Source of the DNA: Candidatus Thiothrix putei
GTDB lineage: Bacteria > Pseudomonadota > Gammaproteobacteria > Thiotrichales > Thiotrichaceae
Direction of reading: 5' to 3'
NCBI GenBank assembly: GCA_029972225.1
Contig: CP124756.1
Span: forward strand, 434,001-498,000
DNA length: 64,000 nucleotides
The translations under genes were made by a program, and so were the position numbers. The notes under the pieces were generated by a model. That model searched no databases and was not told the origin of the DNA. It saw only the letters and a list, made by a program, of their open reading frames with translations. This document shows positions 60,832 through 64,000 of the stretch, piece by piece. Every line of letters begins with the position of its first letter. The stretch's first letter is position 1.

Positions 60832-61520
60832 ACTGGGAACTGATTTGGGAGAGCTTGCCAAAATTACTGGCGGGTACTGGGGTCACGGTACAACTGACCT
60901 TGCTCAGCCTTGCGATTGGTTTGCTGTTAGCTGTGCCGCTGGCATTGGCGCGGTTGTCACCCAACCCCTTGCTGAAGTATCCGACGGCGGGGTTTGTGTT
61001 TTATTTTCGGGGTACGCCGTTGCTGGTGCAATTGTTCCTGATCTATTACGGCAGTGGGCAATTCCGTGACGTGCTGAGTGATATGGGGTTGTGGACGTAT
61101 TTTCGCAATGCGTGGTTTTGCGCGGTGCTGACCTTAACCTTGAATACGGCAGCGTATACGGCGGAAATTTTCCGAGGTGCGATTCAAGCCGTGCCGCGTG
61201 GCGAGATTGAAGCGGGTAAGGCGTTTGGGATGTCGGGTTGGTTGCTGTTTCGGCGCGTGACCTTGCCGAAAGCGTTTCGGATTGCGTTGCCTGCGTATGG
61301 CAATGAGGTGGTGTTTTTGCTGCAAGCCACGTCGTTGGTGAGCGCGATTACGGTGATTGATTTGACGGGCGCGGCGGATTTAATCCGTTCCAAAACCTTT
61401 GCGGTGTATGAAATGTACCTGACGGCGGCGGTGTTGTACTTGATTATGACGTATGGGCTGGTGTATGCGTTTCGCTTGCTGGAAAAGCGTTTGAATGCCT
61501 ACCAGCACAGATCGGCTTGA
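60828..61520 (+). CDS. hisM: amino acid ABC transporter permease (HisM/ArtM type)
   Basis: 230 aa with five membrane segments. FRGTPLLVQLFLIYYGSGQF near residue 62 is a HisM signature, and the EAA loop is EAGKAFGMSGWLLFRRVTLP. Last gene of the importer operon. Its final 22 bp overlap the end of the convergent LysE/ArgO gene, a tight tail-to-tail arrangement. Confidence 0.9.
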   Translation: MNWELIWESLPKLLAGTGVTVQLTLLSLAIGLLLAVPLALARLSPNPLLKYPTAGFVFYFRGTPLLVQLFLIYYGSGQFRDVLSDMGLWTYFRNAWFCAVLTLTLNTAAYTAEIFRGAIQAVPRGEIEAGKAFGMSGWLLFRRVTLPKAFRIALPAYGNEVVFLLQATSLVSAITVIDLTGAADLIRSKTFAVYEMYLTAAVLYLIMTYGLVYAFRLLEKRLNAYQHRSA

Positions 61521-62122
61521 AGCAAGCCCCACGCAATCGTCCACATAATGATGCCAATCAGGATGTCGAGGATTTGCCATGTTCTGGGCTTTTGGAAAAG
61601 GGGCGAGAGTAATCTTGCGCCGTAACCTAGCCCGAAAAACCAGATACCCGACACACTGACTGCGCCGAGCAGAAACCAATACTTGTCGTGTGAAGGCAAT
61701 GTGCCAGCAACACTGCCGAGGATGACGACGGTATCGAGGTATACGTGCGGGTTCAGCAAGGTTAGCGCGAATGTGGTAGCGATGACGGCTGCGAGGCTGG
61801 CGGGGTTGGCATGGCTGGCGGCGGCTTCCAGATGGCTGGTGGCTTGATACGCACTGCGAAAGGCGTTGAAGCCGTACCAAAATAGGAAGGCTGATCCCAA
61901 CAGCGCGAGGCTGCACGTTGCTATGGTGCTGTCCTTGATTAACGTGCCTAAACCCAATACGCCTGCCGACATTAATACCGCATCGCATAAGAAACAGATT
62001 AGCGCGACCCAGAAAATGTGGTGGCGGGCTAAGCCTTGTTTTAAGACGAAAGCATTTTGTGCGCCGATGGCGACGATTAGACCGCTGGCGATCATCGCGC
62101 CTTTGAGGATGGTTTCGAGCAT
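61499..62122 (-). CDS. argO: LysE/ArgO-family basic amino acid exporter
   Basis: 207 aa, six hydrophobic helices. IVAIGAQNAFVLKQGLARHH, ALTLLNPHVYLDTVVILGSV and WFFGLGYGARLLSPLF closely follow ArgO of E. coli. It exports arginine (and related basic amino acids), preventing toxic build-up. Tail-to-tail with the importer operon, suggesting a matched import/export pair. An ArgP-type regulator is not seen in the window. Confidence 0.88.
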   Translation of the reverse strand: MLETILKGAMIASGLIVAIGAQNAFVLKQGLARHHIFWVALICFLCDAVLMSAGVLGLGTLIKDSTIATCSLALLGSAFLFWYGFNAFRSAYQATSHLEAAASHANPASLAAVIATTFALTLLNPHVYLDTVVILGSVAGTLPSHDKYWFLLGAVSVSGIWFFGLGYGARLLSPLFQKPRTWQILDILIGIIMWTIAWGLLQADLCW

Positions 62123-62437
62123 AGCGCCTCTGGTTGGCAGAAATGGATAGGGTGAGAGAATACAGTGACTGGTTCTTCAGCGGAACACACCATAGCAAGG
62201 CAAACCGGACATATAAACGGTCAAGATAGAAAAGCCAAGGTTATAACCAACTGATATGTAAAGCTTAGTGGCACTAACAAACCGGACAAAGAAGCGGACA
62301 GATGAAATAGGCAGCTCCCAAGTCAGGCGGGGTGAATACCGGAGCTATTTCCGAAAAGGTAGCTCAAACTACATTATGGATTTTCTTATTGTAGAAAGTG
62401 GGTGGGTTTCTCCAATAAGAACTTGGATTTGTGTTTA
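62123..62437. other. 315-bp region between argO and IS30
   Basis: No gene. Holds the argO promoter region on the minus strand and the repeated motif AAACCGGACA (near 62200 and 62278). Nothing further can be supported. Confidence 0.3.
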
Positions 62438-63558
62438 GTGAATTCAAGTAATAAGTGCATAACCCACCAACTTTTCGGCCTCTATGCCGGATAGTTCTCG
62501 GAACACCTCGTAAGGTGTCTTGAATCCCAGACACTTCCTTGGTCTGTTGTTGAGTTTATGTACAGCCTCCAGTACCTGTCGGGTGGTCACGTCCAATAGC
62601 CCCATTGCCTTGGGGAAGTATTGGCGTAACAGCCCATTGGCGTTCTCATTTTGCCCACGCTCCCACGAATGGTAGGGCTTGGCGAAATACGTTTCGCACC
62701 CAAGGGCTTGGGCAACTTGCTCATGTTTGGCAAACTCTTTGCCGTTGTCGAAGGTGAGCGTGTGCACCCAATCCTTGAAGCTGTCCAGCAAGGTGATAAT
62801 GCTGCTGGTTACGGCTTCTGCGGTCTTGTTTGCCACTGGAAAAGCTAGGCGTAGCTTGGATTTGCGTTCATCCAGTGTCACCAGTGCGCCTTGGTGTCCC
62901 TTGCCGATCATGGTGTCGGCTTCCCAGTCACCGAGCCGTTCACGCTGGTTGGCTACCGCTGGGCGTTCGTCAATGTCCACTCGGTTGGGGATGCCTTTGA
63001 CGCTGCCCGTTTTACTGCCGTAACGCTGGCGGTATTTCTTCGTATGGCGGCGCAGGTTCAGGTACAGCTTGCCGCCCGCACGCTTGTCCCTGAGTACATG
63101 CTGGTAGATGGCTTCATGGCAAATAGTCGTTTTGCCTTCCGCTTTCAGTCGACCGCTGATCTGCTCAGGACTCCATTGCTGTTCCAGCAGCGTATCAATG
63201 CTGACCGCCAGTTCCGGGGTCAACTTGACCGCTTTGGGCTTGTCCGCATGGCGTTGTTGCGCTTTGGCGTGCGCTTGCTTGTGCCGATAGCCGCGTTGCC
63301 CTCGGTTGCGGGTCAGTTCACGACTGATCGTCGATTGACTGCGCCCCAAGGTTAACGCGATTGTTGCCGTCGATTCCTTCATCTTGTGCCGGGTTTCGAT
63401 ATAATGCCTCTCCTCAGAGGTAAGGTGTGTGTAAGCCATGAAGCTCTCCTGTCAGTGGTTTTTCGGGATGCTTTTTACCACATCTTGCCGCTGACCTGAT
63501 GAGGAAAATCGCATCCCGCCTCGATTAACGGGCTATGCACTTATGATACGAATTCGCC
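62438..63558 (-). mobile_element. IS30-family element, copy 2 (complete)
   Basis: 1121 bp from GTGAATTCAAG to GAATTCGCC, with about 28-bp imperfect inverted ends. Flanked by TTTA on both sides (62434-62437, 63559-63562), a plausible target duplication. It carries one intact transposase gene, unlike copy 1. Confidence 0.9.
62444..63439 (-). CDS. IS30-family transposase
   Basis: 331 aa. N-terminal HTH (IALTLGRSQSTISRELTRNR) and DDE domain: Asp in DWEADTMIGKGHQGALVTLD, Asp in TFDNGKEFAKHE and Glu in SWERGQNENANGLLRQYFPK. Complete and in one frame. It probably could act on the ends of copy 1 in trans. Confidence 0.95.
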   Translation of the reverse strand: MAYTHLTSEERHYIETRHKMKESTATIALTLGRSQSTISRELTRNRGQRGYRHKQAHAKAQQRHADKPKAVKLTPELAVSIDTLLEQQWSPEQISGRLKAEGKTTICHEAIYQHVLRDKRAGGKLYLNLRRHTKKYRQRYGSKTGSVKGIPNRVDIDERPAVANQRERLGDWEADTMIGKGHQGALVTLDERKSKLRLAFPVANKTAEAVTSSIITLLDSFKDWVHTLTFDNGKEFAKHEQVAQALGCETYFAKPYHSWERGQNENANGLLRQYFPKAMGLLDVTTRQVLEAVHKLNNRPRKCLGFKTPYEVFRELSGIEAEKLVGYALIT

Positions 63559-63612
63559 TTTAGAAAGTATCTTGGATTATTTACGAGGTAGAAATCCGAC
63601 TTAAGAGCACAT

Positions 63613-63642
63613 AGCCATTTTGTTGCTGCCAACAAAATGGCT
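63613..63642. terminator. 13-bp stem-loop near the end of the 63650 gene
   Basis: AGCCATTTTGTTG, loop CTGC, CAACAAAATGGCT. It lies 8 bp past the stop of the minus-strand gene. No T-run follows, so termination is uncertain. The core CCATTTTG/CAAAATGG recurs in the stem-loop at 51841. Confidence 0.45.
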
Positions 63643-63649
63643 TAGCGGG

Positions 63650-63997
63650 TCAAATCATCAAAAACCCCCGCAAATCCCCATTCCCCAAAGCCCTCCGGCG
63701 CGGCGGCAACTTATCCACATCCGCCGCCATCACCTCCCGATACGCCGCCCGCACAAATGCCATGCATAGCGGATCAACCGCTCCCGTTTCCGCTTCGGTT
63801 TTCGTCGCCTTATCCCGAATCTGCCGCTGAAACGCCTCCAGCACCGCCACGTCATCCGTCAATGCCTGCAACAAATCCGGGAACACGACGGTAGGCATCG
63901 TGTGTTCGTGCATCACCCACAACGCGCTCAGGGTGGCGCGGCTGATGTAAAAAAACCGCTTCAACTTGATGTCCGGCGCATCCAGCGCGGCAATCAT
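63650..63997 (-). CDS. C-terminal part of a predicted nucleotidyltransferase (RlaP-like), cut by window edge
   Basis: The open frame continues past the window end. The visible 115 aa include DIKLKRFFYISRATLSALWV, MPTVVFPDLLQALTDDVAVL and DPLCMAFVRAAYREVMA. The LKRFFYISR...W pattern resembles the C-terminal helical domain of RlaP-type nucleotidyltransferases linked to RNA repair. The catalytic GS(x)D part would be outside the window, so this call is tentative. Confidence 0.5.
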   Translation of the reverse strand: MIAALDAPDIKLKRFFYISRATLSALWVMHEHTMPTVVFPDLLQALTDDVAVLEAFQRQIRDKATKTEAETGAVDPLCMAFVRAAYREVMAADVDKLPPRRRALGNGDLRGFLMI

Positions 63998-64000
63998 GTT

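Noticed and set aside
61380..62198. 272-aa minus-strand ORF overlapping argO
   Set aside because: Arg/His-rich reading of a neighbouring frame; the 61499-62122 frame has the LysE/ArgO motifs.
1..64000. CRISPR arrays, tRNA and rRNA genes
   Set aside because: No regularly spaced short repeats of CRISPR type, no cloverleaf-like tRNA segments and no rRNA sequence were found by eye. The repeats present are IS copies, tandem genes or short regulatory-type repeats.

Overview
The window looks like a chromosomal segment of a gammaproteobacterium, most plausibly a Thiothrix-like sulfur bacterium. This is inference from the gene set (orn next to rsgA, gspK-L-M-N, TorF-type porin, urt remnants, basic amino acid ABC importer) and from moderately GC-rich DNA crowded with insertion sequences and AAA/DUF4143/PD-(D/E)XK genes. 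No rRNA, tRNA or CRISPR array was seen.

Layout. 1-6.4 kb: a toxin/ATPase island with two almost identical DUF4143 ATPase genes, a Fic gene and hipBA, apparently dropped into an old alkB gene whose ends survive as short relics. 6.4-11.4 kb: a three-level nest of mobile elements (IS630-B inside IS630-A inside IS30) beside broken host genes and a second IS630-B. 11.5-18.3 kb: intact alkB, a quinone oxidoreductase and a perfect 1750-bp-period tandem triplication of an AAA-ATPase/nuclease gene. 18.4-24 kb: lipoprotein, DUF2975/XRE pair, tag, a DMT exporter behind an attenuator-like leader, a PIN toxin-antitoxin pair, and IS630-B copy 3 in the loop of a stem-loop. 24-32.6 kb: ECF sigma factor with a disrupted partner gene, an ISAzo13-type element, signal peptidase I, a MoxR/DUF58 pair, IS630-B copy 4, and a TIR-domain gene broken by an insertion sequence. 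32.7-43.7 kb: mostly stable housekeeping genes (orn, M48 protease, cytochrome c, rsgA, slt, gspKLMN). 43.7-48 kb: an orphan TnpB, another AAA-nuclease and a scarred duplicate of the 55.4-56.7 kb region. 48-56.6 kb: the best candidate defence locus, SNF2 helicase - Fic - small ORF - type III Mod - Res. 56.6-57.5 kb: a urea-transport (urt) operon collapsed by internal deletion to urtA-start/urtE-end, still carrying an NtrC-like site and a sigma-54-like promoter. 57.5-62.1 kb: porin, a four-gene basic amino acid ABC importer and a convergent ArgO/LysE exporter. 62.4-64 kb: an intact IS30 copy and the end of a nucleotidyltransferase-like gene.

How it works together: housekeeping blocks are separated by plastic islands of toxins, nucleases and defence genes. 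Duplication, gene conversion, deletion and recent IS630 transposition have reshaped these islands. Several antiviral-type genes (TIR, Schlafen-like, DUF6998) are already broken, while the SNF2/Fic/type III R-M locus looks intact. All homology statements come from reading the translated sequence, not from database searches.
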